A stretch of 64,000 nt of DNA, taken from the NCBI GenBank assembly GCA_022836615.1, contig MU405344.1:1-64000 (forward strand), in the 5' to 3' direction. The stretch comes from Annulohypoxylon bovei var. microspora. Lineage: Eukaryota > Ascomycota > Sordariomycetes > Xylariales > Hypoxylaceae. Positions 45,036-57,345 of the stretch are shown in pieces. Numbering within the stretch: the stretch's first letter is position 1; each line of letters begins with the position of its first letter. Both the position numbers and the translations under genes were made by a program. Under the pieces are notes generated by a model. That model had not been told where the DNA came from. It searched no databases and saw only the letters and a list, made by a program, of their open reading frames with translations.

Positions 45036-48000
45036 TCAATACCGCCAAGGCGTCCGCGGCACCGGCGGCCCCAGTGTTGCCCGGCTATATGGTATTATCG
45101 CCTGCGGGTCTATTCCCGGGTACTCTGGCTGGGGGTAGTATATGACGCCGTTTGCAGCCGGAGGAGGCACTCGTGCATAACCTCTGATCCGCCGAGAAGG
45201 TATCCCGCGCAACCAATCAACGAAGTTGCGCAGCTCTCCCATCCACCAGAGCCCCGTGACGATGACGGCAACCGTTGTAGGTAGGGCTGTTGCCCAATAC
45301 GCCCACTGCCCCAGGTCCATGTCACGTATGTCGCTCGAGTTCATTCCGAAGATCGAGCTGATGGTACTAAGTGGCAAGAATATAATGGTGACCATGGTGA
45401 AAGCGTAGACCGCCGCTTCTTGTCGATCCTTTGTCACTTCGATCTTGTTGGCATTCTGCGGGAGGGTTAGCGTTTCGTTCACTGCTATTCGCTACACGTC
45501 AGAGAGTTACCATATCCTCGAGCCTAGAAGCCTCGACGTCAAGCTCCAAGAACTCCTCATCCCTGCGCTCCAACCAGGACCTGCATTCGCGACCGAGGAG
45601 CTCGCGAAACCCACCGGGATCTGTCGACGCTAACTTAGAGAAAGCATCTGGATCTCGGACCGGATCGAAAGGCACCGCGGCCAGACGTGATACGCTCCTC
45701 AGGTAATGAGGATTACTACTTTCGTAGGCATCGATTCGGTCCACGTATGCGGTGCCTTGCTTATCGTAGGGTCGCGATCGAGTTCTACATGCCTCGGCTT
45801 TCGATTTCTCCCTCTCCCTCTCCAGCATTTCCTTCTCCCTGCGGGTCTGATCGCCTAAACCGGGCCTCTGAGGGACGGTCATGCCGTCTATGACTTTCAG
45901 CTGTGACGTAATTACCCGGCGGATTACTGCAACCTCCTGCTTGAAAAGGGCGATGCGGAGCTGATGCGAGCGATCTGAATTATTCGTGGTGATCTCGTTC
46001 TCCTGAGATCGGTTCGTATCAGACTATAAATCCAACGTATTAGGAAGAAACTTACAAGCCCCTTGAGGTAATCAGAATATGTGTCATCGATTCTCGAGTA
46101 CGTCCCTGTGGAGTCTCGAAGCAGCTTTAAGCTCATTAACGCTACAAGCTCCATAGGCTGGATGACGGAGTTGGAAAGCAGGTCTGGTGTAGGTAGTTGG
46201 TCCACTTTCAACCGGCAGTTAGCATCGAATTTTGTAGAATTTCGAAGCAAAGTCTTCGAAGTTACAAACAAATCAATATGAGTGGAAGAAAATCGATATT
46301 TGACTTACTAATATCATTCATCCCTCTTTGTATCAAAGCTTCCGCGACGATGATATTTTCGTTCCATGCTTCTTCGTTTTGTGATGCTTGAATGAGGGCG
46401 ATGACCAGGTGTAGCCAAGCCCGAACGAGGTCATTGGGCATCTCGACCTTAGTTCTAACAGGGGCCGGAGCGTGCGATAGGATGCCCCGAAATGATTGTA
46501 TCACCCTAGTAAACCCCCTGAGGGTCGATCTAAGCGGATATACGTAATGCTGTGCACTAGTAGTCCGCCGCGACGGTCTCGTTCGCTGGGCACGGGCGTC
46601 TTCATTGACATCCGGCATGTTGCTCGATGCCTAATCACCAATAAAATTAGCATTCCATCTACCTAATGTCGTCAGAGTTTGTGTATGGTACTTACTTCAA
46701 CTAGGCTCTGGATCGCACCCCAGAACTTTCCCGCAGTCGGTGTGTCTTTGTCGAATGATAGTGGTAGAAAGAAGGAGAATACAATGCCAGCCGCGTTGTA
46801 TAGATCAACAGCGCTGTCATATTCTCGTTCCTCTTGACTTGACTCGTTGAGGGTCTCAATCTTTAGCCCCTTTCCCACTAGGAAATCATGGACCGAATTT
46901 TGAGAAGACACATTGCAGTTATGGTACGCCGTTCGATCCCTCATCAGCATCGACCTAAGTAGGTAATCCTCCGCTTCTTGGAGATAGGAAGTCAGCGTTT
47001 CAACCTCCGACTCTTCACCATCGGTCTCAGTTTCAGCCATCTCTAGCCAAGAGAAGACATGGAAACTATCGTCAGTACGATTGTGGAGTTTTGGTTTGAC
47101 GTCACTTTTTTTCCCTCTCGCTATTTCAGGGGCTCTCTTCTCATCGACTTCGAGTTCTTGCTCGGGGTGCTGTAGTACACCAGCAGCTGGCGGTTGTGGG
47201 TGGAACCTTGCTTGATATTTAGTCGAACATATCTACGAAGTGCGTGGAAAGAGAAGGTTACCATAGACGAAGGTCAAGAATCACTTTGGTGTTCACGTTT
47301 CTCACCATATTTACGATTCGCGGCCAGTCTGTTTCAGTTACCACACTGCCGTGGTAATAGAATTTTGTGGCTTGTGGCCAGAATTCATGGAATTGTATCG
47401 AGAAGTCCTAGCTGCGTTAATGTTTGTTGTTTTGATTCGCGGAGTGGTCTAGTAACTCACAAACCAAGTCAGGCAAGACTCTAGGGGGAGCGCCCAGAGG
47501 ACAGTATCATAGTAGGATACATATACTGTCTTCACTTTTCCTATTGGTTCCTTGAGAGGTTCGTTGACTATACGCACAAGATCACCTCGCAATGAAGAGC
47601 TAGACATCCGACCGCATGTGATGAGTAGAGCTACTCAATAGTTAGCCCGGAATAGCTTCAGTTCTCTTCTGATCAGCTTACAATTGTCTAACACGATACA
47701 CCATAATTGCGAGATATGAAAGCAATTTCCTTCAGGTACCTCGCCATTCTGGCAGGCAGCTTGTTGCATGTCGCGCTCTTGCGTAGTGCGACCGTATTCG
47801 GACTGCAGTAATGTCTCGATTGGAAATGAAGAGGCTGTACTGGCTGAGAGTAGCCCTGAATATTTCTCGAGCGAGAAGTATGGCACGCAAAGCCAAGTCA
47901 GGAATCTTGAGGTCTGACTTTTACTACGTCCATCAGGGGGGATAGTTACACGGATAGATCTTGGATCCATGTGTCGCACGTTGCTCCCCTTTGATGTAGG

Positions 48001-49257
48001 TCTAACTTTGACGGAGGTTTTCCTGACCTCAGCAAGTAGCTTTGCGAACCCATTTCGTTCTGAATCGGTGACAGATGGGATTCGCGAAATCTCAGTCTAA
48101 TTGCTCGGTCAGTTAAATGTTACAAAGCCGCCACTTCAGCTAACATACAGAGAGCTCGTCGAGATTCATCATACGCTGTTCTAGATGCCTGTGGATATGT
48201 GAGCAAATGGTCACTCTCTGGTCTTGAATTACTCACATCCATCTAAAAAGGGGCTGCCGCTGCTTTTTAGGATCGTGGATTACTGTTAGCTTCGCGGTAT
48301 GCGTTCCTTCCGAAACCGCGTCTCCGGTGTATTGAGATTGGAATACGTGGAATATTTTGCCGGTGTTGGAAATATTTGGTTCATCCCTCCCACTAATAGT
48401 ACCATCCTCGGACTTTTCAAGAGAAACATCTGTGTCGATGCTATGTCCACTTTTCGATAGCGACCTAGAATTTCTAGAAGGGACAAATTGGAACACATTG
48501 CCGCCTAAGAGTTCATCATATCCTTCTTCTTCGTCTTCGCCCAACTCACTGGCGCATGTGCTCTGGTATGCACGGTAATCTGTCGGCCTTGACCTCGATC
48601 TTGAACGAGACCGAGTGCGATAAGAAGCCGCCGCCTCAGTCCCATATTCCACGCCGTCTACATCTTCCGAATCCGAAAGATCGTCGGCTCGCGTATAGTC
48701 GTTTTGGGGCGGTGGAGATGAGGAAGGCGAGTAATATGGGCGACGCGGTGAGGTTTCTGGTTCGGCGAATCTCACTCTTCCGCGGCCTTGTCTCATGGGA
48801 ACACTAGGTTGGATACGATCAGAGACGTATGAATCTGCTGTAGAACGGCGGCTACGTTCTCGACCTGTGACTCCAGGAACCTGGAATCGAGAATACGGCG
48901 CCGAATCCACGGGTATTGACCGATCATACACAGGTCGCGAGTTAATATAGCCTCCCCCTACACGAGTGGTCGGCGAAGTGTTTGGGATATACCTCTGCCT
49001 ATACGGATTGCTGGCAGTGGTTTCATACTACATACACGTTGAGCTTAGATCTAAAGCAAGAAAGGGATACTTACTGGACCAAATTCTTCCGGCTCAGCTA
49101 CAAAATGAACGCGTTCTCGATCATGGGGAGGGATATGTCGTACGGTATCAGCAAAGTGACGTAGAGAATCGTTTCGACGCTGAGGTAAAGATTGTTGCCG
49201 ATCTTGAAGCGGAAATGAGCCGGTCCGGCGCGATAGGTTCGGCTGCTCCTCCGCCAT
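45036..49257 (-). CDS. CorA-like Mg2+ transporter-type membrane protein, 11 exons, 1213 aa
   Basis: Exons: 49257-49075, 49027-48237, 48188-48149, 48096-47682, 47630-47461, 47407-47306, 47232-46696, 46630-46309, 46204-46056, 46023-45511 and 45455-45036. Frame is kept throughout. Exon 2 is a disordered Arg/Ser-rich region (RSRSRSRSR). The middle has the family pieces CFHISQLWCIVLDN and SLLITCGRMSSSSLRGDLVRIV. The end carries IEVTKDRQEAAVYAFTMVT, then membrane helix 1 finishing in FGMNSSD, the CorA GMN motif (about residue 1111), and a second helix. CorA proteins form pentameric Mg2+ channels. In this large fungal-specific group transport has not been shown, and the N-terminal 1000 residues suggest a regulatory or sensor role. 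No single frame covers more than a fifth of it. Confidence 0.88.
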
Positions 49258-49805
49258 GTTTCACGACTATAGTACGTATTACAACTTAAGATGAAGCGAT
49301 TCCCAAGATCTCATTGTTATGCCAGCATATTTCAAAGTATGAACAGAGATAACATGTATGAAAACACGTTGATGTCCCAAAGATAAATTTCAGCTGAAAA
49401 GAGGTAAGAATCGTGGGGCACCGTAAGATGGACAGGGGTCAGTTCAGCCCCGTCACTCAAGAGGATAGCTGATATGCAGGTCAGATCATATGTAGGAGCT
49501 ATTATATTGACACTGTGAATGTTACACATTTCATATTTCTGCAAAAGGACAAATATATTGGAAGATAAGGCCGTGTTTGAATAATAGCTACCAAATCACA
49601 TGCGCTCCTGCTCGTAATACGAAGTCCTTATCTATTGTATGTTGAATGGTTTATTTGCTGTCACGAATCTCTTCAATTGCATTCATCACGATGTCTATTC
49701 AAGCTGAAATCCTGATCTCAATGCAAAGACTCATATTTGACCATGTCTATCGGGTATCATAGGCGCTCTCACATAACCGATCCGCCCACCACATCGCATC
49801 ATCTC
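49258..49805. other. Intergenic region
   Basis: Promoter of the CorA-like gene and 3' flank of PXR1. Nothing else was seen. Confidence 0.5.
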
Positions 49806-51067
49806 TTAAACCGGCTTTACCATGAAAATCTACTCAACGGTTAGTACCTACTCAAAAGAGCCATCACCTCATGCCAACACTTACCTGGTTCAATGCTGCT
49901 ATATCAGCCATGGCCATTCGTTTGGATGCGATATTACGTGATCGAGCATAATGCCGTGCGGAAATCCCCTGGGGAGTTGAAGTGCCCGTGACAATTGGTG
50001 TCGACGCACCACTTTCCTGGGGAGTGATAAAAGGAGCGGGTGTTGAGGCATCTGTTGAGCCAGCGGCTTCCGTTGAGGAGTCTGGAGTTTCCAGCTGTTT
50101 TTGCTTCTTTGCTTTCTTCTCCTTCCTTTTCGCCCTCCTCTCCTCTTTTGACAGTGACTTTCCCATTAGGACGTCTTCTGGTATAGTAGAGATGCCATTG
50201 TTCTCAGCCTCGTCTTCGGAATCCCTCTTTGATTTCTTACTCTTCTTCCTCTTCTCCGGCGCAGCTAACTCAGTTTCCTCGTTGTCTTTTCGTTTCGACT
50301 TCTTAGACTTCTTCTTATTAGGCTCCTCAACTCCTTTACTTCCAGCTGAGTTATCTAGTGAATCCTCATCTTTCGATTGTCTCTTTCGTTTCTTCTCGCG
50401 GGCAGTGTCGGAATTATCTTTAGAGCCGGGATCTTCTGCTTTTCGCTTTTTAGACTTCTTTTCCTTCTTCTGTTTCTTCGTAGGTAGCGTTGTAGCGTCC
50501 TCTGACATGACGTCCGGTTTCTCGTCGCCTGATTTCTCGGAAGAGGGCGTTTCGGGAGTCGTAATAGTCGATTCTTTCATCTGGTCTCCAACTAAAAGTC
50601 CTCCACTGACAAACCTCATAGGACCATATTTTCTCTCCACGTATAAATTCGTCTTGACGCTCAATCGAATTACTTTCTCTTTCTCAATTACTTCCTCAGA
50701 TTTCCCGTTCAGTCTACCCAGTAGGTCCTTGAAGACATCGAGGCCAGTACATTCGGCGTTCTGCTTGTGCTTGGGCTTCGCTCCTAGCCCCAGGGTATCA
50801 TCTTTCAAGAGAACATTTATGGGGGCGGCGCTCGCAGCGGAATGTAGATGAGAATGCGAAGAATTTTGCGCGCCCAGGAACTTCCCCGGCTCCCAACCTT
50901 GCGCTCGCAGAATTCTCTGGCCGAAGGTAGTCTCGTCACGGCTCCATTTCGTGTTATTTGGGTCGTTCTGGATTTTCCGACGGCTATAGAGACATAAATA
51001 TTAGTATCGAGCCAACGAGGAAACAGATATCGGAACTATCGTACTTCCTAGGTCCTGCAAGACCCAT
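49806..51067 (-). CDS. PXR1: PinX1-related G-patch protein Pxr1, 381 aa
   Basis: Three exons: 51067-51045, 50983-49885 and 49829-49806. Exon 1 gives MGLAGPRN, the invariant start of the family. Exon 2 encodes RRKIQNDPNNTKWSRDETTF, then the G-patch (GQRILRAQGWEPGKFLGAQ). Next are LKDDTLGLGAKP, a region with ECTGLDVFKDLLGRLNGK, and a long Lys/Glu/Ser tract full of KKSKKSKR repeats. The tiny last exon supplies the conserved IFMVKPV ending. The protein works in the nucleolus: its G-patch activates the DEAH helicase Prp43 for rRNA and snoRNA processing, and the family also restrains telomerase. The Lys-rich tract is the nucleolar localisation region. Confidence 0.94.
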
Positions 51068-51491
51068 CGTAGCTAAATCGACTTCCTCAAGTCGAAATCG
51101 TAGATTCAAGTACAATTGTAGAATTTAAAGATGGTTTAACTTCGACAAGTGCCAGTGGGGTCCAATTTTCAATAATTTTTGGCCGATAAGCCATCTAGAG
51201 TACGAAGGTACGAACTGATAAGATCCGATCCTATTCGGCAAAACAAAGCTCCGTGAGGAAGAAAGACCCGCTTTTAGCTTCTGTCAATTTATGGGGTAGG
51301 TTAGTACGAAGTAGGTATTTCACCAAAGTTTAAATTGGAAGAGCAAGCGTCAGGGCAGTCAGGATCCTATATTTAATAAAATGTGTGAACTCAAGAAAAC
51401 AAACTACAATTCATACAATGCCCGTATTCAATACAAAATATACAACCGTTTATTGACTTCTACCACACCTACCTAGGTACCTTGGGTGATC
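51068..51491. other. Divergent promoter region
   Basis: 424 bp between PXR1 (leftward) and the coiled-coil gene (rightward). It probably serves both as promoter. No other feature was seen. Confidence 0.55.
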
Positions 51492-52204
51492 ATGGCATCT
51501 CATCACAAAGAGCCCAACCCGACTGAGGTCGACTCGGGCTCTGATGTGGACCTAGCAATCAACTTCCAGTATAAACCAAGCGCGAGTATACCGCAGGCTA
51601 TGGAAAGCATCGTATGCTCATCTCCCATCCATTGGCATTCTGTGGTGAGATGAGGATATACAATGCTGTCTACTTATAAGACACTCCATGCTGATATACG
51701 TCTCTATTTTCTACAGGACAAGTGGAAGTCAAAACGAGCTGATATCCAGAAGAGCATCGACAAGGATTACGCGGACCGATTGGCCGCTCTGAAGAATAAA
51801 ATTAAGGCACACTACCAGGATGAGGCTCGGAAGATGTAAGTCATAATACTATCATCAGCTTATCCCTATGATACTGCCTTCGAATATCAGCCGGCAGATA
51901 ATGAAATAAGATGTTATCCCGGTGCTTCTTACCCTTAAACACAAACTCCCATATATGTATATCAGAAGAGCGAAAGTTCTAATGCATATTATCTAGATCC
52001 GATCACCATAAGGATCAACTTGAGCAATTGTTAGTGGCAGTGGAAAAACGCACGGCATGCGAAGAGAAGATCAGCAACCGAGTCGACTCACTCCGAGATG
52101 ACTGTGCTCACATAGCAATGCTTGTAGACGCCATATACAGTGGCCGCAAAGAAGCTGCCACCCAATTAGCAAAATCTTCTAGACCTAACCAGTCCAACAA
52201 TTAG
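51492..52204 (+). CDS. Small coiled-coil protein, 148 aa
   Basis: Three exons found from splice signals: 51492-51611, 51717-51835 and 51997-52204, with introns gtatgc...ctacag and gtaagt...atctag. The product starts MASHHKEPNPTEVDSGSDVD. A predicted helical region follows (DKWKSKRADIQKSIDKDYAD, then AALKNKIKAHYQDEARKM) and continues with heptad-like LEQLLVAVEKR and VDSLRDDCAHIAMLVDAIY. There are no membrane segments or catalytic motifs. The look is that of a small structural or complex-assembly protein. I do not recognise the family. The exact frame agreement across three exons and the compact divergent arrangement with PXR1 support a real gene. Confidence 0.75.
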
Positions 52205-52654
52205 GTATCTATCATCCGGTGTAAAGAGTACCTAGGGGTACCTGATTGGCCTAGGGGTAGTAGACATGGATGAAAAGAGGAATACATACTCAAAATGTCA
52301 CCAGCTCTGCTATTAAAGCTCTACTTTAATTGACACTTATTTCTCTTATAAGTACCTAGGGATTAGTGTTGATATGGCACGACGACTTCCACAACCCGAG
52401 TCCTCGCCTCGAGCATGCCGATAATTAAGTATATTCTGTATTGCGGATTTAAATAACGTGGAGTTTAATATTCTACATGAGAACCAGAGCTGGATGGGTA
52501 TTCCAAAGCCCCTTACACCAACCGACCGTCGAGCAAACGCCGTGTATGTCATTCCCAGTATATTTTTCGCTTCCTTTATATCTCTTTTATTTTCAACATA
52601 CGTTCCTATATATCACGTCTCTATCCGTTGTACAGAACCTGTTCTGACATTACT
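52205..52654. other. Intergenic region between convergent genes
   Basis: 3' flanks of the coiled-coil gene and of the second ABC transporter. No feature was recognised. Confidence 0.5.
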
Positions 52655-55600
52655 TTATCTATCAAGAGCCTGGCTCTGGCACTATAGCACACAATGTATT
52701 AGCACTCACACACAAACACCGAATCACGCTGTATCCAGGAAGAGAAAGTCAAAAATAGGGGAAGGCGCAGAGAACAGCTTACCATATGCCAATAAACGCC
52801 CTTCTTCCTCAACAGCTCGACGTGTGAGCCCTTCTCGAGGACCTTGCCCTCGCCCAGCACGAAGATGACGTCGGCGTTCTGGACGGTGGCGAGGCGGTGC
52901 GCGACGACGACCATGGTGCGGCCGGCGGCGGCGCGCTCGAACGCGCGCTGGACCAGCTTCTCGCTCTCGGAGTCGAGGCTGCTGGTGGCCTCGTCGAGCA
53001 GCAGGACGTCGGGGCGGCGGATGAGCGCGCGCGCGATGGCCACGCGCTGCTTCTGCCCGCCCGACAGCGACACCCCGCGGCTGCCCACCTCCGTGTTGTA
53101 CCCGTCCGGCAGCGACGCGATGAAGTCGTGGATGCTGGCGTCGCGGCACGCCGCCTGCAGCTCGTGGTCCGACACCGCGCCCGGGTCCACGCCCAAGAGC
53201 ACGTTGTCGCGCAGCGTGCCCTGGAACAGCGTCGGCTCCTGCGCCACCAGCGACAGGTGCCGCCGGTAGTCGTACACGTTGACGCTGGCGATGTCCGTGC
53301 CGTTGGCCAGGATGCGGCCGCGCTGGACGTCGTAGAACCGCTCGAGCAGCGAGATGATGCTCGTCTTGCCGCAGCCGGAGGCGCCGACGAGCGCGGCGAA
53401 CTGGCCCTTCTCGATCGTGAGGTTGAGGCCCCGGAAGATGGACACGTTCCGCGTCGGGTACTTGAAGTGCACGTCCCGCAGCTCGATCTTGATGCCGCCG
53501 TACGTGTTGGGGATCTCGGCCGTCTTGTCGCTCAGGTCCTTGTTGCGAGACTCGCGGATGCTCAGGATGCGGTTGGCCGCTGCCGATGCTTGCGCGGCGT
53601 TGGGTCCGAAACTGAAGCCCTGGCCTGCGGCCTCGGCGCCGTTAATCACTAATCGTGGATAGTGGTCAGCAGTCTTTCCTTCCCCGTAGTCTCGAATTTT
53701 TTAGGTGGATTTTAAATGTCTCAAATGACGCAGATCGACATTAAAGAGAATCATGATAAATAATGAGAAGTCAAGCACTTACCCGCCATATAACAAACGA
53801 AGAACTGCAGGCCATTGTACTCTCGCGACGCCAACAGGGTTCCTCCATACCATAGGATAAGAGCCTGACACGCCATACTGACGCTATCCGAGAAGGCGAA
53901 TACCAGCGTTCTCCAAACTGCCTTCTTGTAAGCGTCTAATACGTGATGGTTGAGCAAACCATCGTATCGGGTGCAGATCGTGTCCTCGAGGGTGAGTGAA
54001 GAAACGGTGCGGAAGGCTGCGATGGCCTCGGCGGCGAACTTCGACGATTCTGCAAAAACTTCCGCGTACATCTGCTCAAACTCCAACTCGTACTTGAAGC
54101 GAAGGTACCCCGCTACAAGTCCGATAGGCATTGTGACACATGTCGCGACGAGGGCGAGCTTCCAACCAAAGGCAAATGCAATAGCCAAAGTACCGATGAG
54201 AGTGAAGAACCTATGAAGTCCATGTCAATAGTGGCACCTAAATATCAAAGATGAAGGGAAGTACCTACGAATTATACACCATAGCCATGTTTATGCCAAG
54301 GAGTTCCTCCAGTTGTTTCGGATCACCTCCGACTCGTGCCGTTAGAGAGCCTGTAGAATTCTGCTCCTCGTCGAAGAAAGATGTTTTCTGATAGAGAATA
54401 CCTTCGAAATATTGCTGCCGGTATATTGAGGATATATACTATATCCGGGGGTTAGTATACGCATCAAGTTAATAAGGGGATAGGACACCTACGAAAGCAA
54501 GGTTGCTCGCCACAAACCCGAGGACAAAATAGGAGACGCCTGTAGATATGGCGAGCATCACCCACATCAAAGACCAGAAGTTAGCTTCGGATTGAAACTT
54601 GGGTATATCGTCAACGTAAGTGAAGATGACGATAATTTTTCCGAAGAGGTACGCTTGCATCGGATTTGAGGCTGGGGTTGATAATTAATTTCATGTCCAA
54701 GCCGACTGAGAGGATACTCGAAAACTTACCGGCAGTACACATAGCAGCTAAGATCGTAACTGCGTAGTATGGGAAGCGAGACCGCTGCTCGTACAGCAAC
54801 CGGCCGAAACTTCCAAAGAGACCCTGTTTTTTATACGCTGGTGCCTTTGGCGCATTGGCCGCGGTATTGGAGTACGCAGCACTCTTCTCGCGGGTGAGGA
54901 TCGCTGCCATATCCTCTTCTTCTGGGGTATCAGGTTCGCTAGCTTCCGTGGGTTCGCCGAGCGAAAGCTGTTGGGCGTGGACAAGACCATAGTAGACACC
55001 CATATCATCTTCTAGGAGAGATTCATGTGTCCCTTTCTCAACTACTTTGCCCCTTTGCAGAACCACAATGGTGTCTGCCTTCTTGATTGTCGAGAGTCGA
55101 TGGGCGATGGTAATCGTGGTCCGGTTCTTCGACACTTTGTCGAGAGCTGCCTGAACAATACGTTCGCCTCGGACATCAATTGCGGATGTAGCCTCGTCGA
55201 GAATGAGAATCTTCGGCCTCTTGATGACCGCACGAGCAATACATATTCGTTGACGTTGCCCACCAGAGAGTTTTGTGCCGTTTTCGCCGACGAGAGTTTC
55301 GTAACGGTCTGGAAGTCGATCGATGAATTCGTCCGCAAACGCCTCTCCACAGGCCTCTCTCACCAGCTCCCTTTTCCGCTCTTCAGACTCGTGTTCAAAT
55401 TCCGATCCTATCAATCCATGCGCGACGTTCTTATAAATGGTATCGTTGAATAGAAAAGGCTCTTGCTGGACAAGTCCGATCTGAGATCGCCACCATTTCA
55501 AGTTCATCTCGTGTAGCTCATGGCCGCAGGTCGATATCGATCCTCTCAACTTTACGATTGGTCCGGTGTCAGCCTCAGCGGGAGGTTCTTCGTCCGAGTC

Positions 55601-57345
55601 GTCGCCGCTCTTCTTCTTGCCTTTACCTTTCTTCTTCGCCTCTTGCTTCTTTTTCTCGTCCTTCTCGATAGCCTTTGCGATGATATATTGATCGTGCAGG
55701 GTATACCATCGCTCAATTAGGCCGACTATCGTACTCTTACCGGACCCCGAAGGCCCAACGATAGCCGTGATTTTCCCAGCCTCGATCCGGAGGTTGAGTT
55801 GGTCCAGAACTCGAACATGCGGTCGACTCGGGTACGCAAAATCCACCCCCTTAAATACAATGTCGCTGGTCGCGGAAACTTCTGGTTCCGTAAGCTTGCC
55901 GAGACTCGGTCGAGGGGCGTCGATAACCGTGAAGAATTCGCAAGCAGCTACCGTGGCCTTGCCGATTGCGATGAGTGGCGTCGAGATACGTTCGATAGAA
56001 ATGACCATCATCATGACCGACATAAGCACGACGATGATGGTGCTGACGTCGTTGAGTCGACCCTCGATATACGATTTAGCCCCGTACCAAAATGCAAGGC
56101 CAAAGGCAGCATTGAACGCGAAGAAAATTAGGGAAAACTGCGCAGCCATAAGGGGCGTTGTCTTCTGCCCGTGTCGTTTCGCCGCCTCGGCCCAGACCCC
56201 GAACTTCTTAGCAACTTGGGATTCAGCACCGCAAGCAACGACCATACGAATAGCAGAGAAAGCTTCGCTCGCCACCGAAGACGATTTCGTTTCGGCTTTG
56301 GTGACTCTGCTCGTTCCTTTGACGTAAAATGGGATTATGATGCCCACAGTTAAGAGAATGAAGACGAGGACGGAGCACGTAACTAGTGCCAGAGCCCAGT
56401 TATACACAAAGGCAATAACTGTGGCGGCAATAATCATCACAAGGAACTCGACGAAGGTTCCGAGCTTCTCTGAGATACCCAGTTGCAATGTGTTCGCCGT
56501 AGTCGTGATCGTCCCTGCGGCTACACCAGGGGGCATCGAGTCAAGGACGTGGATCGTTTGGCAGAACAGACTACGAAGGTAATCCAGCCTAATGGCAGCG
56601 GACATCCGAATACCAATTAAGCGGTAACAAAACTGCGATTATGAATAGACGTCCTAAGGTATAAGTGGCAGCAGGCATGATACGTACCTTATTAATGTAA
56701 GTCAGGACGAATCTCCCGATAAACAGGTAGAAGAGATATAATCTTGCATCCAAAATATCAGCAATATTTCTATAATAATAAATAATAAATAATAAAAACC
56801 ACTCATTTATACTTACGCGTTTTTATTAAGAGAGGCCCGAAACTCTGCTTCGGTTTGTGTAGGAACGGGGAGAAAGTAGCCATTGAAGTTGCCGACCAAT
56901 GCGCCTATTGGATAGATTAATGAGCACCTATAATTACTTTCAACCAGTACTTTCGGTGGAGGTCTTACCAAATACGACATTCATTAATGGAAGCGTCTTC
57001 AAGGCGGACAAGTTGTTAGTCTACTGAACTTCAGAGAGGAGGTTATTCAACATGAACATACGACACCCGACCCTGCGGCTGCCACGACGGCGGCCACCAT
57101 AAGAGCGAAATCTCCTGCCTTAGCATATTTAAAGACTCTCTATTCCAGCGTCAGCATTATCTACTTCTGTAAAAATATCCAGTATGAGTGTTGAAGAAAC
57201 TAACGATATAATCTCCGAAAGCAGCCTCCCTCTCCGGACGGAGTTTAGCGTCGCGTCGAGCCTTTTCCTCCTCGGTCACGGGCGGCTTTTCGCTGAAGCC
57301 GGCCGGGCCCATCACCCGGTTTGGCTCTTTCGAATCTGACTTCAT
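52655..57345 (-). CDS. ABCB-type full ABC transporter with charged NBD1 insertion, 11 exons, 1329 aa
   Basis: Exons: 57345-57205, 57139-57062, 56996-56969, 56904-56817, 56769-56688, 56632-54730, 54671-54493, 54438-54269, 54210-53783, 53648-52783 and 52681-52655. The last one restores the usual MCQSQALDR ending. TMD1 includes GVTLPLMNVVFG and LFIGRFVLTYINK. NBD1 has Walker A GPSGSGKST (about residue 430), LSGGQRQR (about 599), ILILDEATSAID and IAHRLSTI. TMD2 carries FFDEEQNSTGSLTARVGGDP. NBD2 has GASGCGKTS, LSGGQKQR, LLLLDEATSSLD and VAHRLATV. All catalytic motifs are intact. NBD1 carries a Lys/Glu/Asp-rich insertion at about residues 454-494, where other pumps have the short DP-x-G turn. The 53648-52783 exon is far more GC-rich than the rest of the gene. 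It is probably a multidrug exporter of the plasma membrane or vacuole. Confidence 0.93.

Noticed and set aside
45482..45510. 30-nt intron in the CorA-like gene ending at aatagcag
   Set aside because: It is too short and breaks frame. The 55-nt intron ending cccgcag keeps frame and has a ctaac branch point.
49982..50851. 289-aa plus-strand frame rich in Phe and Ser opposite PXR1
   Set aside because: It is the antisense shadow of the Lys/Glu/Ser-rich tract of PXR1, which produces Phe/Leu/Ser runs in the opposite frame.
52897..53652. 251-aa plus-strand frame opposite the second ABC transporter
   Set aside because: It is open only because the NBD2 exon is very GC-rich. The minus-strand frame has all ABC motifs, and this one has none.
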